Notes under the pieces: model-generated
What the model saw: the letters and a program-made list of their open reading frames with translations, nothing else
Databases searched by the model: none
What the model was told of the DNA's origin: nothing
Made by a program: the position numbers and the translations under genes
NCBI RefSeq assembly: GCF_020535565.1
Contig: NZ_CP084758.1
Span: 1,019,501-1,083,500 of the forward strand
Length of the DNA: 64,000 bases
Direction of reading: 5' to 3'
DNA from: Shinella sp. XGS7
Lineage (GTDB): Bacteria > Pseudomonadota > Gammaproteobacteria > Burkholderiales > Burkholderiaceae_C
Part shown: in pieces, positions 16,166 through 26,538 of the stretch
Position numbering within the stretch: position 1 is the first letter of the stretch
Layout of the letters: the number at the start of each line of letters is the position of its first letter

Positions 16166-16935
16166 CAGTGGGCTCCCTGGAGTTCGGCGGCTTCGCTGCC
16201 CATATAGGCCTCCAGCACGGCGGGGTGCTTGCTGACCTCGGCGTAGTCGCCCTCGGCCAGCACGGCGCCGCGCGCCAGCACGGTGATGCGGTCGGCGATC
16301 TTGGAGACCACGCGCATATTGTGTTCAACCATCAGCACCGTGCGGCCCTGGGCCACGCGCTTGATCAGGTCGGTGACGCGCTCCACATCTTCGTGGCCCA
16401 TGCCCTGGGTGGGCTCGTCCAGCAGCATCAGCTCGGGCTCCATGGCCATGGTGGTGGCGATCTCCAGCGCGCGCTTGCGGCCATAGGGCAGGTCGCCGGC
16501 CTTGAGCTGGGCCATGTCCTGCAGGTCCACCTGGGCCAGCAGCTCCATCACGCGGCCGTCCAGCTGGCGCAGACCCGAGAGGCCCTTCCAGAAATGGAAG
16601 CTGGTGCCGGTGAAGCGCTGCAGGCCGATGCGCACGTTCTCCAGCACCGTGAGGTGGGGAAACACGGCCGAGATCTGGAAGCTGCGGATCACGCCGCGGC
16701 GGGCGATCTCGGCGGGCTTCTCGCCGGTGATGTCCACGCCGTTGAAGACGATCTTGCCGCGCGTGGGTTCCAGGAACTTGGTCAGCAGATTGAAGCAGGT
16801 GGTCTTGCCCGCGCCATTGGGGCCGATCAGGGCGTGGATATGGCCGCGCCGCACGCGCAGATCGACCTTGTCGACGGCCGTGAAGCCCTTGAACTCTTTG
16901 GTGAGTCCGCTTGTCTCCAGGATGAGTTCGCTCAT
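16165..16935 (-). CDS. livG: branched-chain amino acid-type ABC transporter ATP-binding protein LivG
   Basis: A 256-residue cytoplasmic ATPase. Walker A GPNGAGKTT is near residue 38, the Q-loop region GVIRSFQISAVFP near residue 82, the signature LPYGRKRALEIATTMA near 150, Walker B LMLLDEPTQGM near 170, and the H-switch MVEHNM near 202. The unusual LPYGRKR in place of LSGGQ-like wording is normal for LivG. It is the first gene of the importer run and energises the LivH/LivM pore with LivF. The gap before it holds a palindrome that may bind the LuxR-type regulator encoded upstream. Confidence 0.93.
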   Translation of the reverse strand: MSELILETSGLTKEFKGFTAVDKVDLRVRRGHIHALIGPNGAGKTTCFNLLTKFLEPTRGKIVFNGVDITGEKPAEIARRGVIRSFQISAVFPHLTVLENVRIGLQRFTGTSFHFWKGLSGLRQLDGRVMELLAQVDLQDMAQLKAGDLPYGRKRALEIATTMAMEPELMLLDEPTQGMGHEDVERVTDLIKRVAQGRTVLMVEHNMRVVSKIADRITVLARGAVLAEGDYAEVSKHPAVLEAYMGSEAAELQGAH

Positions 16936-16999
16936 CGCCTTGCTTCTCTGAGTGGAACACTCAATGTAGGGCGATCCCCGGGCGGGTAACCACCGGGAA

Positions 17000-17013
17000 C
17001 TACCTGTACGTAG
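17000..17013. promoter_or_regulatory. palindromic operator candidate upstream of livG
   Basis: CTACCTGTACGTAG: outer arms CTAC/GTAG with a near-symmetric core. It lies in the 133-base gap between the LuxR-type regulator gene and livG, about 65 bases upstream of the livG start. Compact CTAC...GTAG palindromes are plausible sites for NarL/LuxR-type regulators, and one is encoded next door. No direct evidence ties the two together. Confidence 0.4.
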
Positions 17014-17068
17014 CTTTGCGCAAGGGTTTATGCCGATGCCGAACGGCAGGGGCGGCGCGCGAGGGCGC

Positions 17069-17644
17069 TCAGGGGATGCCCAGCGTGCGCCCCATCAGCG
17101 CGGTGGCGCGGTGCACGCCGAAGCGCTGGCGCAGCCGGGCACGCAGCTTCTCCACGGTGCGCGGTGAGAGGCCCAGCTGGCGCGCGGCCTCCTTGGCCGT
17201 CTGGCCGCCCATCATGCCGGCCAGCACCTCGCGCTCGCGCGGCGTCAGGCCATCGGGCTCCACGCCGCTGAGCAGGGGCTCGAAGACCCAGGCCACCTCG
17301 CGCAGCGGGTCTTCACGGTCATGAGTGTGGCCGTGCACGCGAAACCATTGCATCAGGCCGTCGCGGCGCTGCATCAGGCGCTCGTCGCGGTAGCTGCCGC
17401 TCTCGCGCAGGCTGGCCTGCAGGCGCTGACCGATGCGCTCGAACTCGGCCTCGGTGGCAAAGAGCAGGCGAAAGCTCTGGCCCGTCAGGGCCTCCCGCGT
17501 GTAGCCGAACATGGTGGCAAAGGCCTCGTTGACCCAGACCAGATGGCGCTGCCGGGCCAGGGCCAATCCCAGGGGGCTGAGGGCGGCGAAGGCATCGGCT
17601 GGGGAAAACCCGGGCGTAATCCTGGGGCTGTCGCAGGCTTGCAT
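17069..17644 (-). CDS. PAS-domain LuxR-family transcriptional regulator
   Basis: A 191-residue protein. An N-terminal PAS domain (about residues 12-125) contains [20 protein letters not shown] and a C-terminal PAC-like stretch. A LuxR/GerE helix-turn-helix (residues 132-190) reads [20 protein letters not shown] followed by [15 protein letters not shown]. There is no receiver domain, so it senses its signal through PAS and not by phosphorylation. It lies upstream of livG on the same strand and only 57 bases from the divergent 3-hydroxybutyrate oligomer hydrolase, so it could control either. The ligand is unknown. Confidence 0.85.
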   Translation of the reverse strand: MQACDSPRITPGFSPADAFAALSPLGLALARQRHLVWVNEAFATMFGYTREALTGQSFRLLFATEAEFERIGQRLQASLRESGSYRDERLMQRRDGLMQWFRVHGHTHDREDPLREVAWVFEPLLSGVEPDGLTPREREVLAGMMGGQTAKEAARQLGLSPRTVEKLRARLRQRFGVHRATALMGRTLGIP

Positions 17645-17701
17645 GGCTGCCTAGGCTACCACCGCCCGATGTGTCCCCTCATAACAGCACGGAGACAAAC
17701 G

Positions 17702-19933
17702 ATGCAGCCCAAGCCGCACGCGCAGACCCATGGACTTCAGCAGGCAGTATCCCGGCGTGCGCCCGCACGCAGCCCTCTGGCCCTGGCGGCCCTGACGCTT
17801 CTGCTCGGGGCCTGCGGCTCCGACAATGACAGCAGCACGCCGGCCCCGCCGCCACCGCCCCAGCCGGTGGTGAATGTGCTGCCCGGCTTCGTGGCCGGCA
17901 GCGTGGGCAGCATGGCCTATGACGGCACGAGCGACGACCTGCTCACCGCCGGCCTGGGCAAGACCGGCCTGATGGCTGCGGCCGCGCCCGCCTATGCCAA
18001 CCCGGCTGCGCCCACCGCCGCCGAGCTGCGCCGCAATGCCATCTACACCAACTACCGTGCCCTGGTGGACTACACGGCGGGTGGCGGCTTCGGCCGGCTC
18101 TACGGCCCCAATATCGACAAGGACGGCAATGACAGCGGCGGCGAGGGCCGCATTGCCGGCACCGAGTACATCGCCGTGGCCGACGAGGGCAGCGGCAAGC
18201 AGAACGTGGTGATGATGGTGCAGGTGCCGGCCAGCTTCGACCCGGCGAATGCCTGCATCGTCAGCGCCACCTCCTCGGGCTCGCGCGGCGTGTACGGCGC
18301 CATCGCCACCGCGGGCGAATGGGGCCTCAAACGCGGCTGTGCCGTGGCCTACACCGACAAGGGCACGGGCAATGGCGTGCACGATCTGGTGACCGACCAG
18401 GTGCTGCAGATCGACGGCACCGCGGCCACGGCCACCGCCGCCGGCAAGAAGGCCCAGTTTAAGGCCGACCTGAGTGATGCCGAGCGCCAGGCCTACAACG
18501 CCGCCTTCCCCAACCGCGTGGCCTACAAGCACGCCCACTCCCAGCTCAACCCCGAGAAGGACTGGGGCCGCGACACCCTGCGCGCCATCAAGCTGGCCTT
18601 CTATGTGCTCAACGAGAAGTACGGCAAGGACATCGCCGGCCAGGCCGGCAAGAAGGAGGTGGTGATCACCCCGGCCAACACCCTGGTGATCGCGGGCTCG
18701 GTGTCCAATGGCGGCGGCGCTGCCCTGGCCGCGGCCGAGCAGGACAGCGAGGGCCTGATCGACGGCGTGGCCGTGGCCGAGCCCCAGGTGCAGCCCGGCA
18801 GCAACACCGGCCTGACCATCAAGCAGGGCGCCAGCACCGTGGCCACGCACAGCAAGCCCCTGGCCGACTACTTCAGCTACGCCAATCTCTACCAGCCCTG
18901 CGCCGCGCTCTCCAGCCAGGCCGGGCTTTCGCTCAGCGCCCTGTTCTGGCCCGCGGCCTACACCACGGCGGCGCAGAACCGCTGCGCCGCGCTCAAGACC
19001 CGCGGCCTGCTCACGGCCGCCACCCTGGCCGATCAGGCGGACGAGGCCCTGGCCAAGCTCAACAGCTATGGCTGGATGGCGGAGAACAACTTCCTGCAGC
19101 AGTCGCAGTACCGCTTCGCCACCAACTCCATCGCCGTCACCTATGTGAACACCTATGGCCGCTTCAAGCCCACGGACAATGTCTGCGGCTTCAGCTTCGC
19201 CAACACCAATGCCACGGGCGATGTGATCGCCCAGGTGGCGGCCACCCAGGCGGGGCTCTTCGCCAGCGGCAACGGCGTGCCGCCCACCTCGGGCGTGAAC
19301 ATCGTCTACAACGACTCGGTGGGCGGCGCCAAGCTGGACTTCCTGGCGGTCTCGCCCACCAGCGGCACGGCCGACTTCGCGCTGGACGGCGCCCTGTGCC
19401 TGCGCGCCCTGGTCACGGGCAAGGACCCGGTGAGCGGCAATGCGCTGTTCGGCACGATGAAGGCCTGGTCGGACCGCGTGATCGCCGGCATCGGCGAGGT
19501 GCAGCTCAGCGCCAAGCTGCGCGGCCTGCCCGCGGTCATCGTGGCCGGCCGCAACGACACCCTGATCCCGGTGAACCATGCGGCCCGCGCCTACTACGGC
19601 AAGCATCTGCTGCAGGACGGCGCCAGCTCCAAGGCGCGCTACTACGAGGTGAACAACGCCCAGCACTTCGATGGCTTCATCGCCTTCGGCGCCCTGCTGG
19701 GCTATGACGCCCGCTACATCCCCCTGCACGTGTACTACCTGCGCGCCATGGACCTGATGTGGTCCCACCTCAAGAGCGGCGCCGCCCTGCCGCCCAGCCA
19801 GGTGCTGCGCACCACGCCACGCGGCGCCGGCGCTCCGGCCCTGACGGCGGCGCAGCTGCCCGCCTGGGCGGCCACGCCGGCCGCGGCCGATGCCATCGCC
19901 TTCGAGGGTGGGGTGCTGAGCGTGCCGCAGTAA
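17702..19933 (+). CDS. D-(-)-3-hydroxybutyrate oligomer hydrolase
   Basis: A 743-residue secreted lipoprotein-like hydrolase: lipobox LLLGACGS near residue 39, then a Pro-rich linker. The mature protein matches the 3HBOH family that cleaves soluble 3-hydroxybutyrate oligomers to monomers during polyhydroxybutyrate use. The nucleophile motif GSVSNGGGAALAAAE is near residue 335. AVIVAGRNDTLIPVNHAARAY near residue 620 carries the acid, and NNAQHFDGF near 655 the histidine. Length is slightly above the usual 690 or so because of the N-terminal extension. The start ATG at 17702 lies after a GGAGACAAACG ribosome site. It is divergent from the PAS-LuxR regulator. Confidence 0.9.
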   Translation: MQPKPHAQTHGLQQAVSRRAPARSPLALAALTLLLGACGSDNDSSTPAPPPPPQPVVNVLPGFVAGSVGSMAYDGTSDDLLTAGLGKTGLMAAAAPAYANPAAPTAAELRRNAIYTNYRALVDYTAGGGFGRLYGPNIDKDGNDSGGEGRIAGTEYIAVADEGSGKQNVVMMVQVPASFDPANACIVSATSSGSRGVYGAIATAGEWGLKRGCAVAYTDKGTGNGVHDLVTDQVLQIDGTAATATAAGKKAQFKADLSDAERQAYNAAFPNRVAYKHAHSQLNPEKDWGRDTLRAIKLAFYVLNEKYGKDIAGQAGKKEVVITPANTLVIAGSVSNGGGAALAAAEQDSEGLIDGVAVAEPQVQPGSNTGLTIKQGASTVATHSKPLADYFSYANLYQPCAALSSQAGLSLSALFWPAAYTTAAQNRCAALKTRGLLTAATLADQADEALAKLNSYGWMAENNFLQQSQYRFATNSIAVTYVNTYGRFKPTDNVCGFSFANTNATGDVIAQVAATQAGLFASGNGVPPTSGVNIVYNDSVGGAKLDFLAVSPTSGTADFALDGALCLRALVTGKDPVSGNALFGTMKAWSDRVIAGIGEVQLSAKLRGLPAVIVAGRNDTLIPVNHAARAYYGKHLLQDGASSKARYYEVNNAQHFDGFIAFGALLGYDARYIPLHVYYLRAMDLMWSHLKSGAALPPSQVLRTTPRGAGAPALTAAQLPAWAATPAAADAIAFEGGVLSVPQ

Positions 19934-19981
19934 GCCTGCTGCAGCCCCACGGCGCGGGCGCCTTCGCCCGATCGCCAGCAG

Positions 19982-20017
19982 AAAACGCCGGCTTGCCCTA
20001 TGCTCGCCGGCGTTTTT
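19982..20017. terminator. rho-independent terminator after the 3HB oligomer hydrolase gene
   Basis: A perfect 11-bp stem: AAAACGCCGGC at 19982-19992 pairs with GCCGGCGTTTT at 20006-20016, with a 13-base loop and a T run at the end. It sits 48 bases after the hydrolase stop and 68 bases before the MBL gene start, so it separates the two transcripts. Confidence 0.85.
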
Positions 20018-20084
20018 GCTTGCGAGGGCCGCGACCGCAGGGCCCTCGTCGCTCCATCCCCCGTTTACACAAGGAGTTGTCGCG

Positions 20085-21035
20085 ATGCGTACCCGTTCTA
20101 CCGTGCTGGCCCTCAGCCTGGCCCTGCTGGGCCTGGGTGCCCAGGCCGCCGCTCCCCAGGTCAAGGCCCAGGCCCCGGGCTTCTATCGCATGATGCTGGG
20201 CGATTTCGAGATCACCGCGCTCAACGACGGCACGGTGGACCTGCCGGTGGACAAGCTGCTCAAGGAGCGCCAGCCGGGCCAGGTCTTGCGCGCGCTGCGC
20301 CACGCCTATCTGGGCGTGCCGCTGGAGACCTCGGTCAATGGCTATCTGATCAACACCGGCGCCAAGCTGGTGCTGGTGGACACCGGCGCGGCCGGGCTCT
20401 TCGGCCCCACCCTGGGCCGGCTGCAGGCCAATCTGCGGGCCGCGGGCTACCAGCCCGAGCAGGTGGACGAGGTCTACATCACCCATCTGCACCCCGACCA
20501 TGTGGGCGGCCTGCTGGGCGCCGATGGCAAGCCCGCCTTTCCCAATGCCGTGGTGCGCTTCGACAAGCGTGACGCCGATTTCTGGCTCAGCCCCGAGCAG
20601 ATGGACAAGGCCCCGGCCGATGCCAAGGGCTTCTTCCAGGGCGCCATGGCCTCGCTCAAGCCCTACCAGGAGGCCGGCCGCGTCCAGCCCTTCGACGGCG
20701 CCACCGAGCTGCTGCCGGGCCTGCGCGCCCAGCCCGCCTATGGCCATACGCCGGGCCACACCGTCTATGCCGTGGAGAGCCAGGGCCGCAAGCTGGTGAT
20801 CTGGGGCGACCTCATGCACGTGGCCGCGGTGCAGTTCAGCGACCCCACCGTGACCATCGCCTTCGACACCGATTCCAAGGCCGCCATGCCCCAGCGCCGC
20901 AAGGCCTATGCGGCCGCGGCCGAGCAGGGTTTCTATGTGGCCGTGGCCCATGTGTCCTTCCCGGGCATCGGCCAGTTGCGCCCGGATGGCAAGGGCTATC
21001 GCTGGCTGCCGGCTAACTACAGCAGCAAGCCCTGA
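20085..21035 (+). CDS. secreted metallo-beta-lactamase-fold hydrolase
   Basis: A 316-residue periplasmic protein with a signal peptide ending near GAQAA. The MBL zinc motif THLHPDHVGG is near residue 134. A further histidine is in YGHTPGHTVY near residue 224, and an aspartate in VIWGDLMH near residue 244. Members of this group are often called quorum-quenching-like or arylsulfatase-like hydrolases, but the substrate is not predictable. AAGGAG lies 8 bases ahead of the ATG at 20085. The preceding terminator indicates its own promoter. Confidence 0.85.
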   Translation: MRTRSTVLALSLALLGLGAQAAAPQVKAQAPGFYRMMLGDFEITALNDGTVDLPVDKLLKERQPGQVLRALRHAYLGVPLETSVNGYLINTGAKLVLVDTGAAGLFGPTLGRLQANLRAAGYQPEQVDEVYITHLHPDHVGGLLGADGKPAFPNAVVRFDKRDADFWLSPEQMDKAPADAKGFFQGAMASLKPYQEAGRVQPFDGATELLPGLRAQPAYGHTPGHTVYAVESQGRKLVIWGDLMHVAAVQFSDPTVTIAFDTDSKAAMPQRRKAYAAAAEQGFYVAVAHVSFPGIGQLRPDGKGYRWLPANYSSKP

Positions 21036-21039
21036 GGGC

Positions 21040-21795
21040 TCAGTCGAAGTAGCGCTTGCGCAGGGCCTCGTAGCGCCCGTCGCGGCGCAGCTTGTCCAGC
21101 GCCTCCTGCAGGCGCCTGACCAGGGCGGGGTCGGTGTCGGGCGGCAGGCCGAACCAGTAGCTGCGCGCCGTGTCCAGGGGCAGCACCGGCGTGAGCGTGC
21201 GCATGGGTAGCTTGTGCTGGTGCAGATGCCAGGCGGCGGCCCAGTCCAGCAGCACGATCAGGTCCATGCGGCCGGCCAGCAGCTTGCGCAGATTGGTGGC
21301 GTCGTCCAGCCCCAGTTCCAGCTGGTCCTCGCGCAGGCCCTCGGCCAGCAGCTGGCGGGCCGAGGCGGAGTCGCGCACCACGCCGGTCCGCAGGCCGGCC
21401 AGGGCCTGCAGATGGGCCGGCTGCAGCTCGGGCCGTCGGGTCAGCCGGTAGATCAGGATGCGGCGCGGGCTGATGGGCCCCACCCACTGGAACTGGCTTT
21501 CGCGCTCGGGCGTGCGAGTGAGCGAGAACAGCAGGCTGTTGGGCTGGGCCGCCGCCGACTGCATGGCGCGCTGCCAGGGCATGACCCGGATCTCCAACGG
21601 CAGCCCCGCCTCGCGCGCCATCAGGCGCAGCAGCTCCACGCTGAAGCCGCGCGTGTGGCCGTCTTCCTCGTAGTTGAGCGGGGGCAGGCTTTCGCAGAAG
21701 CCCGTCAGCCGCGGTCCGGGTTCGGTCGCGGCCAGGGCCAGGCCGGGCGCCAGCAGCAGGCCGGGCAAACCGCGCAGCAGACCGCGACGGCGCAT
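21040..21795 (-). CDS. amino-acid-type periplasmic solute-binding protein (SBP_bac_3)
   Basis: A protein of 251 residues from the ATG at 21793-21795. That start gives a compact signal peptide (RRRGLLRGLPGLLLAPGLAL). An upstream in-frame ATG at 21849 would add 18 Arg/Pro-rich residues. The mature domain shows the family-3 pattern LPPLNYEEDGHTRGFSVELL, VMPWQRAMQSA, and SLTRTPERE. No permease or ATPase gene is nearby, so it belongs to the orphan binding proteins frequent in Burkholderiales, whose role may be sensing or transport with remote partners. Two further members of this superfamily lie at 49803 and 61079. Confidence 0.8.
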   Translation of the reverse strand: MRRRGLLRGLPGLLLAPGLALAATEPGPRLTGFCESLPPLNYEEDGHTRGFSVELLRLMAREAGLPLEIRVMPWQRAMQSAAAQPNSLLFSLTRTPERESQFQWVGPISPRRILIYRLTRRPELQPAHLQALAGLRTGVVRDSASARQLLAEGLREDQLELGLDDATNLRKLLAGRMDLIVLLDWAAAWHLHQHKLPMRTLTPVLPLDTARSYWFGLPPDTDPALVRRLQEALDKLRRDGRYEALRKRYFD

Positions 21796-21947
21796 CTGGC
21801 CGGATTGATCGGGCGAGCGCCTGGGGCGGCGAGGGAGACGGGGCGGCATCGACGCGAAGTCTAGGCGGCCCAGATTGTGTCTTTCTTACGCCCTGACCGG
21901 TGCCCGCGCCGACCGTGATGGATTGCGCAGGGGCGGCGCTCTTTCGT

Positions 21948-22259
21948 TCAATCCTGTGGCACGAAAATCCAGAGCAGCAGATAGATCAGCGCGCCCGTGC
22001 CGGCACACAGCAGTGCGCCGGCGAAGAGCAGGCGCACCGCCCAGGAGGCCAGGCCGGTGAAGCGGGCCAGGCCGCCGCAGACCCCGCCCAGCCAGCGGTC
22101 ATCGCGGCTGCGGCGCAGACGGTTCAGGGCCGCGCCTTCCGCAAAGCCCGCGCCTGCTCCCGCCAGCACCCGTGCCTTGGCCCGGGCAAACTCTTCATCG
22201 CTCAGGGCGCCGCGCTGGTGCAGATCGGCCAGGCGGCCCAGTTCCTCGCTATCGGACAT
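21948..22259 (-). CDS. PspC-domain envelope stress protein with SHOCT-like N-terminus
   Basis: A 103-residue protein. Residues 1-32 (LGRLADLHQRGALSDEEFARAK) are a SHOCT-type short helical module, often an oligomerisation element. Residues 50-100 are a PspC domain: RSRDDRWLGGVCGGLARFTG followed by a transmembrane helix and LLLWIFVPQD. PspC proteins sit in the inner membrane and take part in phage-shock-type envelope stress responses. There is no pspA or pspB neighbour. Its 5' side faces a 229-base gap before the cigR homologue. Confidence 0.82.
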   Translation of the reverse strand: MSDSEELGRLADLHQRGALSDEEFARAKARVLAGAGAGFAEGAALNRLRRSRDDRWLGGVCGGLARFTGLASWAVRLLFAGALLCAGTGALIYLLLWIFVPQD

Positions 22260-22488
22260 GTCGTGCTCCCGCCGGGAGTGGATTGAACATGGACGCAAGG
22301 CTACGCCACGAGGCCCGCCCGGGCCAGCCGCGCGCGACGAAGCGCAGTGGCGCCGGCACAGGCCTGCGCTGCGGCCGACAGGCCGTCGCGCCTGGAGGCA
22401 GGGCAGCTCCGCGGGTGTGCGCGTGCCGGCGGCCTCCGCTATCCTTGCTCTGCAGGAATAAAGGGCTTGCGGGCCCCAGGAGAACACC

Positions 22489-22939
22489 ATGAAGGCAAGG
22501 CGTCGGGTGCTGCGGCTGTGGGCCGTTCTGGGACTGACGGGGCTGCTGGCCGCGGGCCATGCGCAGCCACCGGAAGGCCGGGGTCACGGCAAAGACAAGG
22601 ACAAGGGAAAAGACAAGGGTCCGCACCGCGACGAGGACCGCCCGCAGGGGGGACGTTGGCGGCCAGCTCTCCGTCAGCATCCGCTACGAGCAGGCACGCA
22701 GCCTGGCCGTGCAGGGCGGCTTCACCGGCTACAAGCCGCTGCCGCCCGGCATCCGCAAGAACCTGGCGCGCGGCAAGCCCCTGCCACCCGGCATTGCCAA
22801 GAAGGCAGCCCCGCCCGCCCTGCTGCGCCAATTGCCGCAGCGCCCGGGCTATGAGTGGCAGGTCTGCGGCACGGATCTGGTGCTGGTGGCCGTGGGCACG
22901 CTGATCGTGGCCGAGGTGCTGAAGTCGGTGTTCGACTGA
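22489..22939 (+). pseudogene. CigR-family membrane protein, frameshifted
   Basis: Frame 1 from the ATG at 22489 gives a signal peptide (VLGLTGLLAAGHAQ) and a Lys/Asp-rich linker (HGKDKDKGKDKG), then goes out of frame. A second frame supplies LSVSIRYEQARSLAVQGG, the repeated KPLPPGI motif (PLPPGIRKNLARGKPLPPGI), PGYEWQVCGTDLVLVAVGT and a final membrane helix. These are the hallmarks of the CigR anti-virulence-regulator family. Removing one G from the G6 run at 22647-22652 joins the two frames into a 149-residue protein. A consensus error is as likely as a true mutation. A good ribosome site (CCAGGAGAACACC) precedes the ATG. Confidence 0.8.
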
Positions 22940-22979
22940 GCCCGGGCGGTGGCGCGGCTGCCGCCGCGATCCGCGCCGC

Positions 22980-24626
<1,647 letters not shown>

Positions 24627-24920
24627 GGTGATGAGAGCGGTCGTTTCGGTCGGGCGGCGGCCAGAGGGCGGGGTGACGGTCTGTTGGTCAGTCGTGCATT
24701 CGTTTCATCTGTGTCGCCGAGCCTGTGGCGCGCCGGGCTTGCCTCGCGCTGAAGAAGAGCAGGACGCGAGAAGGCGGTCGGGTGGGGCCCAAGCAGGGAA
24801 GGGCGGATTATCGCAGGGGGTGGGCGAGCGGGGATCGGGGGGCTGCAGGCGGACCGGGCGCCATGGCAACATCCAGGGGCGGCGCCGACACGCCAGGACG
24901 CACTTTCACTTCCACGCTTC
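24627..24920. other. intergenic region between prfC and the secreted protein gene
   Basis: A gap of 294 bases between divergent genes, presumably holding both promoters. Short reading frames here are continuations of shadow frames and have no plausible start signals. I see no strong palindrome, tRNA-like fold or terminator. Confidence 0.5.
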
Positions 24921-25526
24921 ATGCTGCGCAGACTCATCGCCTCCCTCCTGGCCGCCACCTGCGTGGCCCTTCCCGAGCTGGCCCTGGCCGCCGATGTGCT
25001 TTCCGCCAAGGCGCGTCTGAAGTCCTGCCAAGCCCCTGTGGCTTTGGCGGCGGCCAAGGACATCCTGAACGACGCCCGCACCCTGAACGAACCCCTGGAG
25101 ATGTTCTGGCCGGCCCTGACCCTCTTCCAGTCGGGGGAGAAGGACGAAGCCTTGTTCTGGTTCTACGCCGCCCAGCTCCGCCTGCGCTACCAGCAGGCCG
25201 TGGCGCCGAGCAGCGAGCTCGGGCAGCTCCTGCAGATCATGCTGATGACGGTCGGACCGCCGATCAATAACTACGGATTTCAGGATGTGTCCCGACTGGA
25301 TCGCCAGCTGGAGCGGGTGCTGGCCTGGGACCGCGCAACGCCGAATCCGCTGCGAGAGAAGTCGCCGGAGCCCAAGACCCAGCTGCGTATCGATCAGGTC
25401 TACACGGGCTTTCGGGAGCTCAGAGCCAGGCTGCAGCGGGAACAGGGCGAGCTCGAGGCCCAGGCCAAGGCCGCCGCCGCCCAGATGGAGCAGATGGCAG
25501 CGCAGATGCGCCCCCGCCCCTGTTGA
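24921..25526 (+). CDS. secreted protein of unknown function
   Basis: A 201-residue protein with a signal peptide (RRLIASLLAATCVALPELALAA). The mature part is mostly helical. EALFWFYAAQLRLRYQQAV near residue 75 recalls TPR-like helices. The C-terminal 50 residues, LRARLQREQGELEAQAKAAA onward, look like a coiled coil. It contains two cysteines, near residue 36 and at the very end. No family is recognised. It stands alone between prfC and a convergent PEP-CTERM gene, and its G+C content and codon use match its neighbours. Confidence 0.65.
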   Translation: MLRRLIASLLAATCVALPELALAADVLSAKARLKSCQAPVALAAAKDILNDARTLNEPLEMFWPALTLFQSGEKDEALFWFYAAQLRLRYQQAVAPSSELGQLLQIMLMTVGPPINNYGFQDVSRLDRQLERVLAWDRATPNPLREKSPEPKTQLRIDQVYTGFRELRARLQREQGELEAQAKAAAAQMEQMAAQMRPRPC

Positions 25527-25638
25527 GCAGGCCCTGTGCCGCCATCGAAGGCCCCGATAGCCATGGAGCAGCGAACCCGGAGCGCGGCGCCCTCGCGCTC
25601 CCAGGGGACGAGGGCGCTGCGCCCGGCCTCGAGGCGGC

Positions 25639-26538
25639 TCACGGGGCGCCGCGGGTGCGCCCTGCCTGACGTCTTTGCCAGGCCAGCACGCCCAGCCCCC
25701 CGGCCAGCATCAGCGCCCAGCTGGCCGGCTCCGGAACCGGGGCGGCGCTGAAGTCGTGGCCGCTGACGCCCACGGTGTTGAGCCCCGCCACCGAGGGTGT
25801 GAGATGGAACACCGCGGTGTTCATGAAGTCGGCGCTGGCGCTGCGGCCGGTGCTGGCCGAGTCGGCCCAGGCGCCCACCGAGAGATTGCCGGTCAGGCGC
25901 AGATCGTGGCCCACGGCGGTGTTCAGCGTGACCGAGTACAGGCCGGTGGCCTGGTCCTTGGAGCGCCATTCGAAACTCATCTGCTGCCCGCTGCTGAGGT
26001 CGGCCAGGCGCAGCAGAGCCGTGGCATCGGCATAGGTGTTGCTGAACGGGGCGGTGGTGCCCAGCTGGCCCAGCACCCGGCCGCTGATGTGCAGGTCCAG
26101 CCGGTAGTTCACCGGCGTGCCCAGGGCCAGGCCCGCGCCGTCGACCCGCACGGTATCGGCGAAGGTGGCCGAGGCCGTGGCCACCCCGCGGCCATAGGTC
26201 TGGGCCAGATAGGGATAGTCCGCCGAGGCCCGGGCGCGCAGCAGACCCATGGCGCTCTCCACCGCGGCGTGCATCTGGGCGCCATTGCCCAGCTGCACAT
26301 CGGCCGTGCGGCTGTGCACCTGCGTGAGTGCCGGGTCGATGGGGCCGAAGTCACCGGTGTCGAAGTAGAAGCTGGGGTGCTGGGTCAGGTCTTGATAGGG
26401 CTGAGGCTGGTAGGCGCTGGCAAAGGCATCGCCGCTGAGCTGGGCACGCGGCGTCCAGGCCAGGGCGCTGGCCTGGGCCAGCAGCAGGGCCAGGGCCAGT
26501 GCGATCGGGCGGGTTGTGAGGAGGGGCGCGCGGCTCAT
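25639..26538 (-). CDS. PEP-CTERM sorting-domain protein
   Basis: A 299-residue secreted protein: an N-terminal signal peptide (ALALALLLAQASALA) and a C-terminal PEP-CTERM tail VPEPASWALMLAGGLGVLAW followed by QRRQAGR. That tail is the exosortase recognition signal. The middle is beta-rich and has no recognised domain. PEP-CTERM proteins are sorted by exosortase/EpsH to the surface or extracellular matrix; no exosortase gene is in this window. The start at 26536-26538 overlaps the stop of the gene upstream by 4 bases (ATGA), so the two are translationally coupled. Confidence 0.85.
   Translation of the reverse strand: MSRAPLLTTRPIALALALLLAQASALAWTPRAQLSGDAFASAYQPQPYQDLTQHPSFYFDTGDFGPIDPALTQVHSRTADVQLGNGAQMHAAVESAMGLLRARASADYPYLAQTYGRGVATASATFADTVRVDGAGLALGTPVNYRLDLHISGRVLGQLGTTAPFSNTYADATALLRLADLSSGQQMSFEWRSKDQATGLYSVTLNTAVGHDLRLTGNLSVGAWADSASTGRSASADFMNTAVFHLTPSVAGLNTVGVSGHDFSAAPVPEPASWALMLAGGLGVLAWQRRQAGRTRGAP

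Noticed and set aside
17651-20164. An 837-codon open frame on the minus strand opposite the 3HB oligomer hydrolase.
   Set aside because: It is the antisense shadow of a well-supported gene, with a low-complexity Gly/Ala/Val/His-rich translation and no recognisable domain. Long shadow frames are expected at this G+C content.
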